Origin: Anaerolineae bacterium
GTDB taxonomy: Bacteria; Chloroflexota; Anaerolineae; Aggregatilineales; Aggregatilineaceae
DNA: 63,477 nt
Assembly: GCA_018432315.1 (NCBI GenBank)
Contig: JAHDLB010000044.1
Location: 1-63,477 of the forward strand
Direction of reading: 5' to 3'
In this document: positions 34,157-42,835 of the stretch, piece after piece
Position numbering within the stretch: position 1 is the first letter of the stretch
How the letters are laid out: every line of letters starts with the position of its first letter
The notes under the pieces: generated by a model
Told to the model about the DNA's origin: nothing
What the model saw: the letters and a program-made list of their open reading frames with translations, nothing else
The model's database searches: none
Position numbers and translations under genes: made by a program

Positions 34157-35662
34157 TTAAGGCTTTCTCCAGATAGTGATGCTTTTTCTCAGCGCTTCTC
34201 GGCCAAACCGCCCCATCTGCTGGCTGCTGTTGCCTTTACGTTGGGGCAGCACGTATACCTTGACCGGTTCAAAGCCAAGCTGCACGGCGAGATCGGTGCT
34301 GAGTAAATCAACGGGGATAATTTCGCCACCATAGCGCACATTATCATTGACAAAGGCAATCTGGGCACCGCTGCGACAGGTCCGGAATATCTCGGCAAAC
34401 ACAAACGTGAGTTCGGTGAAATATCCCTCCACCATCGGCAGAATACCCTGGTTGTTGATTTCGCCGCGTTCCCAACGGATGGCAAGTGCCCGGTTGATCT
34501 CGTTAAAAACCAGGTTGGACTGCACAATGTCCCAGATTTGCTCGAACCGGGCTTCCTGGTCAAGAGAACGGTAGTGTTCGCGCAAAACATCGGCTTTTGA
34601 GCGATGTTCGACGGTACAAGACAACTGGTCGAAACGCAGGGCACGAATGCCCTCCTCGCCTGCACCAAGATACGCCAGTTCCAGGGCATAGGTTCGCGTG
34701 TAATCGTATCGGTTGCAGTAAGGCGGTGATGTGATAACCGCCGCAAACTGGTCAGGATCCAGTGTAGGGAGGATTTCCAGGGTGCTGCCCTGCATCAAAC
34801 GCTGCTGGCTTGGAGAGTACTGTTTCTTCTGAAGCTTGTGGATGTCGTCAATATAGATTCTCAGCACATCGAGCAGCACCTGTTTGACATCAGGCAAATG
34901 GCCTTTATTCATACCTTTGACCGGCTTTTTGCCGTTGGCAAGTCGTTGTTGATTCCGGCTTTGGACCTTTTCGGAACGAATATCCCACCTCAAATACTGC
35001 CCGTCTTTACGCGTGTAACTGATTTCTTCCAGAATACTGGTAAGCGCCAGCCGCAACAAAACTTTGGCCTGGCTCGAAATCTCCAACTGCTCAAACCAAC
35101 CGGTGTAAAACATCAAGGCGTTTTCCGCTTCAGCGGGAAATGCCGATTCGGTGATCACAATATGCGGAAATGGGGCGCTTGCACGTCCCGGGTTTGTCGT
35201 TCGGATCATATCGAACAGGCGGACCAGTTCATCCAGATCATATTCGTATACATGCGACTTGGCTTCCCAGGCAAGGTGACACACTGGCAGAATTTCGAGG
35301 CCAGTGGCGTCGATGCCCAGCGACCGGGCGACCAGGAGTGTTGTGGCCGACCCGCTGAACGGTTCCAGGATCGTATCCCCTGACTTCAGGTCGAAGTCTT
35401 CGATCAATTGCTCAACCAGTTGGGCTGAAAACCCCTCGCGGTACTTGAACCAACTGTGCAGCATGGCCCGCTTATTGCCCTGGTAGCTCACCAACCGGCG
35501 ATCAAACTTGTCGGTTTCCTCCAGCAGCGACATATACCGCTGCTCAAGCGCCAGACGTGCCGACTGAGGACTGACGCCATCATGGGAAAACGATGTGCGC
35601 ACCAGTTCTTCGGGATCGGAAAGCGGTTCGTCGAACTGCCAGGGTAACGATTGCTGTCGCAC
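34157..35662 (-). CDS. DNA methyltransferase of an XcyI-like restriction system
   Basis: 501 residues. Motif I (LEPFSGSATTLLVARSLG, about 96-113) precedes the catalytic TSPPYCNRYDY (about 310), the SPPY form found in N4-cytosine and some N6-adenine enzymes. The C-terminal part has a further FAEIFRTCRSGAQIAFVN strand. The gene starts nine bases after the endonuclease gene on the same strand. XcyI-type endonucleases cut CCCGGG, so an N4- or C5-cytosine modification of that site is the natural expectation; the SPPY motif favours N4C. Target is not shown by the sequence. Confidence 0.85.
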   Translation of the reverse strand: MRQQSLPWQFDEPLSDPEELVRTSFSHDGVSPQSARLALEQRYMSLLEETDKFDRRLVSYQGNKRAMLHSWFKYREGFSAQLVEQLIEDFDLKSGDTILEPFSGSATTLLVARSLGIDATGLEILPVCHLAWEAKSHVYEYDLDELVRLFDMIRTTNPGRASAPFPHIVITESAFPAEAENALMFYTGWFEQLEISSQAKVLLRLALTSILEEISYTRKDGQYLRWDIRSEKVQSRNQQRLANGKKPVKGMNKGHLPDVKQVLLDVLRIYIDDIHKLQKKQYSPSQQRLMQGSTLEILPTLDPDQFAAVITSPPYCNRYDYTRTYALELAYLGAGEEGIRALRFDQLSCTVEHRSKADVLREHYRSLDQEARFEQIWDIVQSNLVFNEINRALAIRWERGEINNQGILPMVEGYFTELTFVFAEIFRTCRSGAQIAFVNDNVRYGGEIIPVDLLSTDLAVQLGFEPVKVYVLPQRKGNSSQQMGRFGREALRKSITIWRKP

Positions 35663-35670
35663 GATAAGTC

Positions 35671-36921
35671 CTATTCATCTACTGGTTGCGCTTCAAAGAA
35701 GCGAACCATATCGTCGAGAAACTGCTGGTGCAGGGCTGGATCATTGGCTATCTTGGTCAGATTATACACACTGGTCAATTCACCGCGTTCCAGCATCAGT
35801 TCGGCTTCTACGGCTACGCGGTCTACCAGGATCGTAGCAAGAAACGATAGCATCGGTCGCGGACGTCGTGTTTTCTCCGCCGCCTCAATGATCCGACTGA
35901 ACGCGCGGGTAGCTGTTTTCCAGTGCTCATCAGATCCCGCTGGATCAGCTCCGCCTTTCAATTCACCAGCCCAGGGATAACGGGCATCCTCAATGCTTTT
36001 GTCTTCTGGCCCCTGAACCTGGGTCAGCAAATCAGGACCGATGCGATATTTATGCCCACTGTCGCCTGGTTCGAGCCAATAAAGCTGGCGGTTTAACAGG
36101 ATTTGGTTGCCATTCACCAGGTCGATCTGGCGAAAGACGACTCGGTTGTCGTTCAACGATTCCAGAGTCGCCTCCAACTGCGCGGGAGCCAGATCAGCAA
36201 CATTCAATCGCCGAGCACGACCTCGGGGTTGATCGTCTTCGTCGAGCACAATACGCCCTTTGAGTTTGTAGGTGACACAGTCAAGCTTGCCCAGTTGGTG
36301 CAGGTAGGTGATCAGGGGGTTGAGAATCGAGTTGTAGGCCAATCGCCCGACCTCATTACGCCAACCGCCATCAAGACTGGCTCCGATATTGGTGTACGCC
36401 ATTTCAATGTGACGATTTTCGCCGTGCAGGTCCGTATGCTGAACAAGCGAACTGAGAATCTGGTTCAGATGGCTGGCGATCTGGGCTGCTTTATCCGAAT
36501 CCAGCGGTACGCCCACTTCGTGCTGAGTGGTATCCAGCCCGATATTGTTCATGACCTTGTTCGATACCATCGCGACATTGCGGTAGTAGAGAATCAGGCG
36601 CGGTTCATCCACGAGTTCCGCAGGGAGACAAAAATAGTATGGATAAGGGATAGGTGGGCTGTAACTATCCAGAATATCCAGGGCGATTTCGGCGACCCCG
36701 GCAGCGGCTGCCGCTTCGCGCCACACTTCCATGTCATAGGTTTTTGCGCGCTGTTCGACCGCCTCCACAATTCGATCGAAATCCAGCGCTGCCAGGCTCT
36801 TTAGGAAAAACAACCCTCGCTGAACAGAGTTCTCGCGCACTGCTTGAAGAATTTCGTCGTGGGTGCTGGCATACGGCGATTTTCCTGCCTGATCAGCGGG
36901 TTGTGATGGATGCTGACTCAT
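35671..36921 (-). CDS. XcyI-family type II restriction endonuclease
   Basis: 416 residues from ATG 36921 (MSQHPSQPADQ), behind AAAGGAT; the frame upstream of it is not used. The central and C-terminal region (WAGELKGGADPAGSDEHWKTATRAF in overlapping parts, about residue 317) contains the Glu-x-Lys of a PD-(D/E)xK active site followed by the DPAGSDEHWKTA signature that I associate with RE_XcyI. The N-terminal half is helical (EILQAVRENSVQRGLFFLKS). The endonuclease precedes its methylase in one operon. Confidence 0.75.
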   Translation of the reverse strand: MSQHPSQPADQAGKSPYASTHDEILQAVRENSVQRGLFFLKSLAALDFDRIVEAVEQRAKTYDMEVWREAAAAAGVAEIALDILDSYSPPIPYPYYFCLPAELVDEPRLILYYRNVAMVSNKVMNNIGLDTTQHEVGVPLDSDKAAQIASHLNQILSSLVQHTDLHGENRHIEMAYTNIGASLDGGWRNEVGRLAYNSILNPLITYLHQLGKLDCVTYKLKGRIVLDEDDQPRGRARRLNVADLAPAQLEATLESLNDNRVVFRQIDLVNGNQILLNRQLYWLEPGDSGHKYRIGPDLLTQVQGPEDKSIEDARYPWAGELKGGADPAGSDEHWKTATRAFSRIIEAAEKTRRPRPMLSFLATILVDRVAVEAELMLERGELTSVYNLTKIANDPALHQQFLDDMVRFFEAQPVDE

Positions 36922-37088
36922 GGATGAATCCTTTGGCGGATGTGAAAAACCATTTCCCCTATAATAACGGTATCCGAACAGTTGATCCACTTACAGATCG
37001 TCATTTTTCGGCAAACATTCGTTTCTGGGAGGGGCTGGCAACAAAAAAACTCCGCGAGCAGCCCTGTTCTGAGCCACTCGCGGTTGAC

Positions 37089-38045
37089 TTATGCATTGGC
37101 CGGAACTGGCGCGAGAGCGTCATCATCGCGGTCGATGCCCATCGCGTCAACCAGCCACCCGACATACGACTTCGCGCGCCCGATGCGCTCCCCAATCGCC
37201 TGAAAACTCAAGCCCTGCGCGCGTAGTTGGCGTACCTGGGCGACAGTTTCGCGTGGATACTGCTTGCAAACACCTTCTACAGCTGATGCTGAGCGCCCCA
37301 CCTTCGCGGCCACCTTGCGGTAGCTCAAACCGGAAGCATACAGTTCACGGATGCGCTGCTTTTCTTCTTCGGTCAGCGGGTGGTGGCTGCCCAGGTAGCC
37401 GGTCTTCTTTTTGCCGGTCACTTCCTCGTAGAAGACGGTCCGCATTTTGCGCATGAGGGTTACGCCCCGGTTGCGTGTCCAGCTGTGCCGCGCGGTGATC
37501 TCGTCGAGCGTGTAGCCCGCGAGCATGTCAGGGATCAGCAGGGCCATGTCGCGACGTTGAGAGGCGCACAGACGCCGCATTCCGCGCTCGATATCACGTT
37601 CCAGGTCGATGCGCAGTTCAGCTCGTTCGATGTCGCGGTCCCGGATTTGTGAGTTCGACTTTGTCCGGCTACGGGTGTGCGCCATGGAGATGGCATCATT
37701 GATGGTGACTTCGTCTTCAGTCCGGCACATCTCGATCAGGTCGGAGCCGGTAGTCTCGCGGTACCGCTTACGTCCGCCGGTGGCGTTGAACATAGCGTAC
37801 TTCAGGCAGGCGTGTGCGAATGCGCGCCAATCATCGAGGGGCTTGCTAGCCCACACTTCCGGTTCAGCACTGAAGCGCTGCCAAAGAACACACCGGACTT
37901 CCTGCACCGCATCGTCGCGATCCAGGTCGCTGGCTCGATCCATGCGGAAGTTGACGCGGCGGATCAAGCCCGGCTCGATCTGCGCCAGGCGATCCTCGAA
38001 GTAGTCCTCGAAAAAGCTGTTTGTTGTAGGATTGCTGTGAGACAT
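37089..38045 (-). CDS. Sigma-factor-like DNA-binding protein with two C-terminal HTHs
   Basis: 318 residues from ATG 38045 (MSHSNPTTNSFFEDYFED) behind GGAGG; earlier frame lacks family character. RDDAVQEVRCVLWQRF (about 45-60) resembles sigma-70 region 2, and DMLAGYTLDEITARHSWTRNRG looks like region 4. Two further HTHs follow: TEEEKQRIRELYASGLSYRK-VAAKVGRS and VRQLRAQGLSFQAIGERIGR. Such proteins occur in plasmids and ICEs of this type as regulators of transfer or replication genes. Regulation of the minus-strand module upstream is likely but inferred. Confidence 0.55.
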   Translation of the reverse strand: MSHSNPTTNSFFEDYFEDRLAQIEPGLIRRVNFRMDRASDLDRDDAVQEVRCVLWQRFSAEPEVWASKPLDDWRAFAHACLKYAMFNATGGRKRYRETTGSDLIEMCRTEDEVTINDAISMAHTRSRTKSNSQIRDRDIERAELRIDLERDIERGMRRLCASQRRDMALLIPDMLAGYTLDEITARHSWTRNRGVTLMRKMRTVFYEEVTGKKKTGYLGSHHPLTEEEKQRIRELYASGLSYRKVAAKVGRSASAVEGVCKQYPRETVAQVRQLRAQGLSFQAIGERIGRAKSYVGWLVDAMGIDRDDDALAPVPANA

Positions 38046-38408
38046 GCTGACCTCCGTTGTCAGTGTGTCTAGGAGCCGCTCCGGAGCCTCTATCTCCTGG
38101 GCGGCTCGCCTGATCAAAGGCGGCATGGCGTGCATTACGCCGCACGCGCCGCAACCCTGGCGGCTACAGCGCCGGGAGGGGCCCGTCAAGGCCACATGCG
38201 GCATGTCTCACAGTAGGTTATTGGCAGGAAGGCGGGGAAAAGTGCGGTCGATGATTCACGTTGAAGGGGAGCATGTGAGGCGGCAGTTCGCTGGTCCCGT
38301 TTGGCACAAATGGTAGCCAGCGTACTGCCGCCGTGACTTGATGGGAGCGGACCCCGTGCGCTGTACACTCGCCGCGCGGCGGGCGCGTTGCGGTGTATCA
38401 GTTACAGA
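38046..38408. other. Gene-free stretch between HU and sigma-like genes
   Basis: 363 bases, GC-rich at its left. No ORF with a ribosome site on either strand. It should contain the promoter of the sigma-like gene, but I see no clear -35/-10 pair. Confidence 0.4.
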
Positions 38409-38720
38409 TTACGGAACCCGGTTTTGCTGTTGCTCGTGGCAGCGTTGGCGGAATGCCTCGAACAACCGTAGACGACTACGTAGCCGAAAACCGGCTTTGC
38501 GTGGAATGCGTGTGCCCCCTGACCCGATGGCATGCAAGACTCCATGCCCCTGTTCGCGGCTGACCTGGATGCGCCCAATGCCGAACAGCTCCACTTGTTC
38601 ACCACAAGCGATTTCTTCAGCAAGCGCTTCGAAGTAGCGTTCAACGGCTTCGCGAACAAGCTTTTGGGTAAGTGCGCGTTTCTGGCGAGCCACCAGGGCT
38701 ACCCGATCGGTGTGTTTCAC
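38409..38720 (-). CDS. HU/IHF-family DNA-bending protein
   Basis: 103 residues from GTG 38720, with AAAGGAG a few bases before it; the track frame upstream lacks one. The HU plan is visible: helices ALTQKLVREAVERYFEALAE, the strand GEQVELFGIGRIQV, then a beta-arm region (GSGGTRIPRKAGFRLRSRLR) and the C-terminal helix LFEAFRQR. It differs from housekeeping HU and is probably element-encoded. It would bend DNA at the origin, oriT or att site. It follows prim-pol on the same strand. Confidence 0.75.
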   Translation of the reverse strand: MKHTDRVALVARQKRALTQKLVREAVERYFEALAEEIACGEQVELFGIGRIQVSREQGHGVLHAIGSGGTRIPRKAGFRLRSRLRLFEAFRQRCHEQQQNRVP

Positions 38721-38843
38721 CGTGATTTCTCCTTTGAGATGCTTAAGACAACGTTGGAACGTTGATTTTCCATAAAAAAACACCGACAAAACCGACAACC
38801 GACAACCGACTGTCAGTTGTCGGTGAGTCGGTACTGTCAGTAA

Positions 38844-41105
38844 CTAACGCGAGAGATCGGCGTATTCGGTGGCGATATACCACTCGGCGTTGCCTACCCT
38901 GCGCTCGACAATCAGCCCGGCGCGCATCAAATCCTGCGCGAGTTGGCGGGCCCGTTTGGCGGTCAGATTCAGATTGCGATAGAGTGACCGGAGATTGACG
39001 CCATTCGTCTTGGTTTGACGGATGGCCCGCAGCAGTTTGTCCTGCTGGCGGCGTTCCTGGATAGCTTCGCCCGTGTTGTCCAGTTGATCCAGCAGCCGGT
39101 GAGCGCTGCTGCGCCAGGATTCAGCGATGATTTCAGCATTCCGCCAGTGGTCATCGTTGACTACCGGCACCTCATCATCCGTATCGAGCCAGTCCAGCGC
39201 CGCGAAGAGTGTTGCGAGTTTGAAAGCATGGACGTGCAGCCGCCCATACACCCCTTTCAGCCGTTCATCGAGTTCGGTGTCTTTTCTGGGATCGCACATC
39301 CGGCGCAGCCGGTCACCATACGACTGACAGGCAGGCCAGCAGCGGACATCGAGTCGCAACGCCTGCGGGGCCGATAAGCCGGTTTCGGTTGCCTGCGGGC
39401 CGGGCAGCCTCTCATGCAAGGCGCGCAGACCTTCGACTAAAGCTTCTGGTACTTCCTGAAATACCTCAGCAGCGGGCCGTTCGTGGTAATTCGGTTCTGG
39501 CGTGAGCAGCGCGAAACGGATGAGCAGACCGTTGTCCCAATCCGCATCACTAACCGCGGCGGACAGTCCCGCCGGAGTGGTGACGCCGAGAATTGAGAGC
39601 GCGGCGTTTTCGACCGAGGTGAGGCCGGATTGCGTGTCCTTGTCGGAGAAGTCGGGACAATCGTAGAGTTCCATGAGCAGGTCTTTCATGCCGGTCATGT
39701 AGTCTTTCTTGTTGATGGTCCCAAACAGACCGGCCACCTCATCTTTGAGCAGACCACGCTGCGCAGCGAACGGCTGCGCTTTGGTCAGGCGTTCTTTCTG
39801 CGCCTTGGACAGCTTATCGAAGTTGCTGGGCAGTTGTCCGGCCAGCGCTTCCTGGAACCGCTCCGGCGAGCCGGGCGTGGGCATCAGCATGTGCGGGATC
39901 GCTTGTCGCGCGACCTGCTCGGCCAGCTTGAAGGCAGTCGATTTGCGGTAGAAGGTCGTGCTGGCGATCAGCATGGCGTACATGTTCGGATACAACCTGA
40001 CACCCCACGGCGCTTCGCCATACAGCCTACGTCCAATGGCGACCGACAGCAGCCACAAGCCAGCCGCCTGGTGGAAGATCATGGGCGTCTGGTTACCGGT
40101 CGTGCCTGCCCAATCGAGATACTGTTCCAACCAGGCAGGCAGTTTCAGGTCAGACTGATCGAGTTCTTCGTTCGGTTCATCAGGCGGAGCCGCTGTGAGA
40201 TCAACGGCATTGACCGGTGTCACATGCTCCGGCACATCGAGCAGGCCGCCCAGATCGGCGGGATTGATGCCCACCTGGGCGCAGATGTCTTTGGCGAGCA
40301 TCGTGCCGCAGACAAAACAGTGTCCGAAGCCGCTGCCGGCGTGATACCCAAAGGATGGATGCCGGTCGCCGTGTTTGTGACGCTCCGGATAGATGCACGG
40401 CCCATGCAGCCACTCGCCGTACTGTTTGAAACCTTGCGTGTGAAAATGCTGCGCGAGCGCCTGCACGACACGCGGATTGAGGTTGTTGTCTCCGGTCGGA
40501 AGATTCACAGGTGGCCGCCATTCGGATTGCTGCACCGGCTGTTGAGGCTTGAACGCCTCAATCCAGGCCACCAGGTCGGTCAGGTCCGGCACACGCAGAA
40601 TATCAAGCTCATTCAGGATGGTATACGGCTGGCCGGTGTCGGGATGGATGCTGGGCGGCGCGACGATCTGGCAACCGTTGGCGCGCAGTTCCAGGTGGCC
40701 GATAGGCGTTTTCATGGCTCGCACGGTATCGGGCAACTCATCAGCAAACAGGTAGACGTGCTGCCCCACACCCCCACCGGTCGCAACGGTGAAGGTTTCG
40801 GTCAGGTGCGGGAACATGGCAGCAAAGGCCGGATAGCCAGCCGGACCGTCCAGGTCCAGCACAACCAGGTTGTTCGAGACTGCACCGCACACAATGCCGA
40901 CGTTTTCCAGTAAGCCTGCGCGGTGCCAGCTATGGATTTTATCGAAGGTCGCGGGTTCGACCTGGTACTGTGACCAGGCGTTCAGCGACGGAATTTTGCC
41001 CTTCAGTGGTAAGACACTGAAGCCGATTTCAGTGTATTGCAGGGCGGCGGTCAGGCTGTTTTTCGCCTGCGCAGCCGAAACGATCGGGATACTCTCGGAA
41101 TGCAC
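38844..41105 (-). CDS. Prim-pol/DUF3987 helicase-type replication protein
   Basis: 753 residues. N-terminal bifunctional primase-polymerase domain (about 20-190; IGFSVLPLKGKIPSL, NLVVLDLDGPAGYPAF with the catalytic acidic pair, GGGVGQHVYLF). A zinc-finger segment follows (CIYPERHKHGDRHPS, CFVCG; about 240-275). The DUF3987 ATPase-like part (about 325-640) has ASTTFYRKSTAFKLAEQ as its degenerate P-loop. The C-terminus ends in an HTH (LRSLYRNLNLTAKRARQLAQ). This is the typical initiator-primase of plasmids and ICEs, making primers and unwinding the element's origin. ATG 41105 has GGAGCAACTACG upstream. Confidence 0.85.
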   Translation of the reverse strand: MHSESIPIVSAAQAKNSLTAALQYTEIGFSVLPLKGKIPSLNAWSQYQVEPATFDKIHSWHRAGLLENVGIVCGAVSNNLVVLDLDGPAGYPAFAAMFPHLTETFTVATGGGVGQHVYLFADELPDTVRAMKTPIGHLELRANGCQIVAPPSIHPDTGQPYTILNELDILRVPDLTDLVAWIEAFKPQQPVQQSEWRPPVNLPTGDNNLNPRVVQALAQHFHTQGFKQYGEWLHGPCIYPERHKHGDRHPSFGYHAGSGFGHCFVCGTMLAKDICAQVGINPADLGGLLDVPEHVTPVNAVDLTAAPPDEPNEELDQSDLKLPAWLEQYLDWAGTTGNQTPMIFHQAAGLWLLSVAIGRRLYGEAPWGVRLYPNMYAMLIASTTFYRKSTAFKLAEQVARQAIPHMLMPTPGSPERFQEALAGQLPSNFDKLSKAQKERLTKAQPFAAQRGLLKDEVAGLFGTINKKDYMTGMKDLLMELYDCPDFSDKDTQSGLTSVENAALSILGVTTPAGLSAAVSDADWDNGLLIRFALLTPEPNYHERPAAEVFQEVPEALVEGLRALHERLPGPQATETGLSAPQALRLDVRCWPACQSYGDRLRRMCDPRKDTELDERLKGVYGRLHVHAFKLATLFAALDWLDTDDEVPVVNDDHWRNAEIIAESWRSSAHRLLDQLDNTGEAIQERRQQDKLLRAIRQTKTNGVNLRSLYRNLNLTAKRARQLAQDLMRAGLIVERRVGNAEWYIATEYADLSR

Positions 41106-41223
41106 CGTAGTTGCTCCTTATATAGATCGCGGGTTCGAAAGAATGTGGACGGTGGAGCGAGAATGGTGTATCCTGAAGGTGCCAACCTGAGGAGTACCAT
41201 CCTCGCCCCTGCCGCCGGTTAAC

Positions 41224-41643
41224 TCAACTGGCGGTTGGTTTTTCCGCCTGTTTTCTCCTTTCCTTGCTCCGTGCGTTGTGCAGTGCATCTTGCCAGTCGT
41301 TTTCTGTGACCTTTTCGAGCATGAACTGAAAGACGCTTTCCGGCGCGATAGCTTGTTCATTGAACACGGTCATTACCTGCGAGGTGAGAAAACTGACCAG
41401 TTGCAGCAGGACCGACAACTGCCAATCGGTGTGATCCAGCCTGCGCTGGAAGGACCTGGTGAAATGTTTACGACTGGCGATCAGGTCTTCCTGGTCATCG
41501 AGAAAGACTCGAAACGCTTCGCGCGCGATTTCGGAGATTGCCTCGTCGCGCGTGCTGGCGATCTGGGCCAGCCGGTCGTACATCTGGCGCGTGATGTTCA
41601 CGCTGAGCCGGTGGTCGTAAGACGGTGGCGTTCTGCCGGACAT
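41224..41643 (-). CDS. Ribbon-helix-helix mobilization accessory protein
   Basis: 139 residues from ATG 41643 behind GGAG. The N-terminus has an RHH: HRLSVNITRQMYDRLAQIAS followed by DEAISEIAREAFRVFLDDQ. Then a helical C-terminal half (FQRRLDHTDWQLSVLLQLVS). Together with the relaxase next door this is the MobC/TraJ-type layout, in which an RHH protein binds oriT and helps the relaxase nick. The hairpin-rich region between them would be its target. The frame extends upstream through that region but is not coding. Confidence 0.7.
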   Translation of the reverse strand: MSGRTPPSYDHRLSVNITRQMYDRLAQIASTRDEAISEIAREAFRVFLDDQEDLIASRKHFTRSFQRRLDHTDWQLSVLLQLVSFLTSQVMTVFNEQAIAPESVFQFMLEKVTENDWQDALHNARSKERRKQAEKPTAS

Positions 41644-41701
41644 GAAAATCACTCCTTCGTGATGGAAATGGACGGTCGTTTGGCCGTGTGCTGAGAAGCA
41701 A

Positions 41702-41916
41702 CACGGCTGCCGGAGCAAGCGGCGTGAGCCGCGCAGTCTCCGGTGCGACGCGTTACGGCGCGTCGCGGTAAGCCTCCCTGGCGACTGAAGGGCGAGTTCA
41801 TTAAACTCGCTACCCTCACTGCGTGATGGGTAGAGTGTCCCGGCCACCAGCCGAGGCCCATCTTGCGACGCAAGACAACGGGCCGGGACACTCGCGAGCG
41901 CCTCGATGGCGCTCGC
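41702..41916. other. Putative oriT, cluster of nested hairpins
   Basis: Between the RHH and relaxase genes. Inverted repeats: CCGGAG/CTCCGG (41710-41715/41738-41743) enclosing GCGGC-GTGA-GCCGC (41719-41732); GCGACGCG/CGCGTCGC (41745-41752/41759-41766); GCGAGTT/AACTCGC (41792-41798/41804-41810). A perfect 13-bp pair, GAGTGTCCCGGCC/GGCCGGGACACTC (41833-41845/41881-41893), encloses TCTTGC-GAC-GCAAGA (41861-41875). Last is GCGAGCGCC/GGCGCTCGC (41894-41902/41908-41916). This density, at a relaxase, points to a transfer origin. The nick site is not identified. Confidence 0.6.
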
Positions 41917-41969
41917 ACCAACGCACGAGCGGTCACTGCCAGGGACATGCAAGACAACGGAAACGATGG

Positions 41970-42662
41970 TCATAGGTCTATCTCCAGATCGGGTGTCGTG
42001 CGGACGGTGGGTTCCAGATCATCTTCGGTAGTCATCTCCTGTTCTGCCTCAAGTTGGCGTTCTCTTTCGATACGCCAGGCGGGGCCGAGTGTGCGATCCA
42101 GCAGCCCCTCGAACTCCCGCCGAGCGACGTGGTGCAGGTTGTCTTCACGCTCCGGACCGCCGCGATCCGCGCAGACTTGTTGGCGATCTACGCGGCGTGA
42201 TTCGCGTTCACCGGCTTCGTTCTCGAAGGTTCCGGCGATGAAGATATGGGTGTGCAGATTTTGCAGGCCGTAGTCGCTGGTATCCCTGTCGTGCAGGACG
42301 TAGGAATACTCAGCCACCGGCAGACCTCGCGCTGCGTGCCAGCCATCGACAATCCGTTCGGTCAATTCGCGGACCAACTCGTGCTTCTGGCCTTCCGGCA
42401 CCAGGGCCATCAGGGCCGGGTCCGGTGCGATGACCAGGTGATGCGCCAGCACGTATTGGTTAGCCAGCGCGGCGCAGTTGTCGTAGACCTCGCGCCATTT
42501 GTCGCCCAAGCCGCAGTCGGTCCAGCGCTCATCCAGATCCACCGGGTTGTGATCTGGGCTTTCGCGGTAAGACACATACTTGAGCAGCTTCTTCAGCCCG
42601 CGATACCCGCCTTTGCTGGGTTTTTGATATTTCCAATTCGGAATGACGACCGGTTTACTCAT
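41970..42662 (-). CDS. Relaxase (MOB-type nickase), short form
   Basis: 230 residues from ATG 42662; a TTG at 42692, overlapping the previous stop as TTGA, would add ten residues and gives coupling. Features: the N-terminal GLKKLLKYVSYRES with a candidate Tyr nucleophile, LAHHLVIAPDP, YSYVLHDRDT, and NLHTHIFIAG (about residue 133), the HxH part of the metal triad of MOB relaxases. Only the nicking domain is present; no helicase or primase domain follows. It would nick the adjacent oriT-like region and lead the strand into a recipient. Confidence 0.7.
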   Translation of the reverse strand: MSKPVVIPNWKYQKPSKGGYRGLKKLLKYVSYRESPDHNPVDLDERWTDCGLGDKWREVYDNCAALANQYVLAHHLVIAPDPALMALVPEGQKHELVRELTERIVDGWHAARGLPVAEYSYVLHDRDTSDYGLQNLHTHIFIAGTFENEAGERESRRVDRQQVCADRGGPEREDNLHHVARREFEGLLDRTLGPAWRIERERQLEAEQEMTTEDDLEPTVRTTPDLEIDL

Positions 42663-42688
42663 CTGCACAACACCACTTTTCTTGCACT

Positions 42689-42835
42689 TCAACCTGCTGT
42701 ATGAAACGAAATGGGCGAAACTTCCTTAGAATTCCGTGCGCGATAGGCTTTCAGGCGGCAGTTGTCACTGCAATACACACGTCGCCTGCCGCCTGGTCCG
42801 GATGGTGGCGTGGGAAGGACTGAACCACATGTCAC
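42689..42835 (-). CDS. Tiny zinc-finger-like protein, copy 1
   Basis: 48 residues, too short for ordinary ORF lists. The GTG start (42835-42833) overlaps the stop of the membrane protein (GTGA). The product begins MTCGSVLPTPPSGPGGRRR and has VYCSDNCRLKAYRARN: one early Cys (the paralogue has a CxxC pair) and a C-x3-C before a basic helix, the plan of short 'YCSxxCRxxAYR' zinc proteins. The same arrangement is found after the paralogous membrane protein at 44200, which strongly supports translation of both. Probably DNA- or RNA-binding. Confidence 0.65.
   Translation of the reverse strand: MTCGSVLPTPPSGPGGRRRVYCSDNCRLKAYRARNSKEVSPISFHTAG

Noticed and set aside
41695-41973. N-terminal extension of the RHH frame to 41973 (110 codons)
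   Set aside because: It lies over the hairpin cluster, has no ribosome site and reads as low-complexity; the ATG at 41643 has GGAG.
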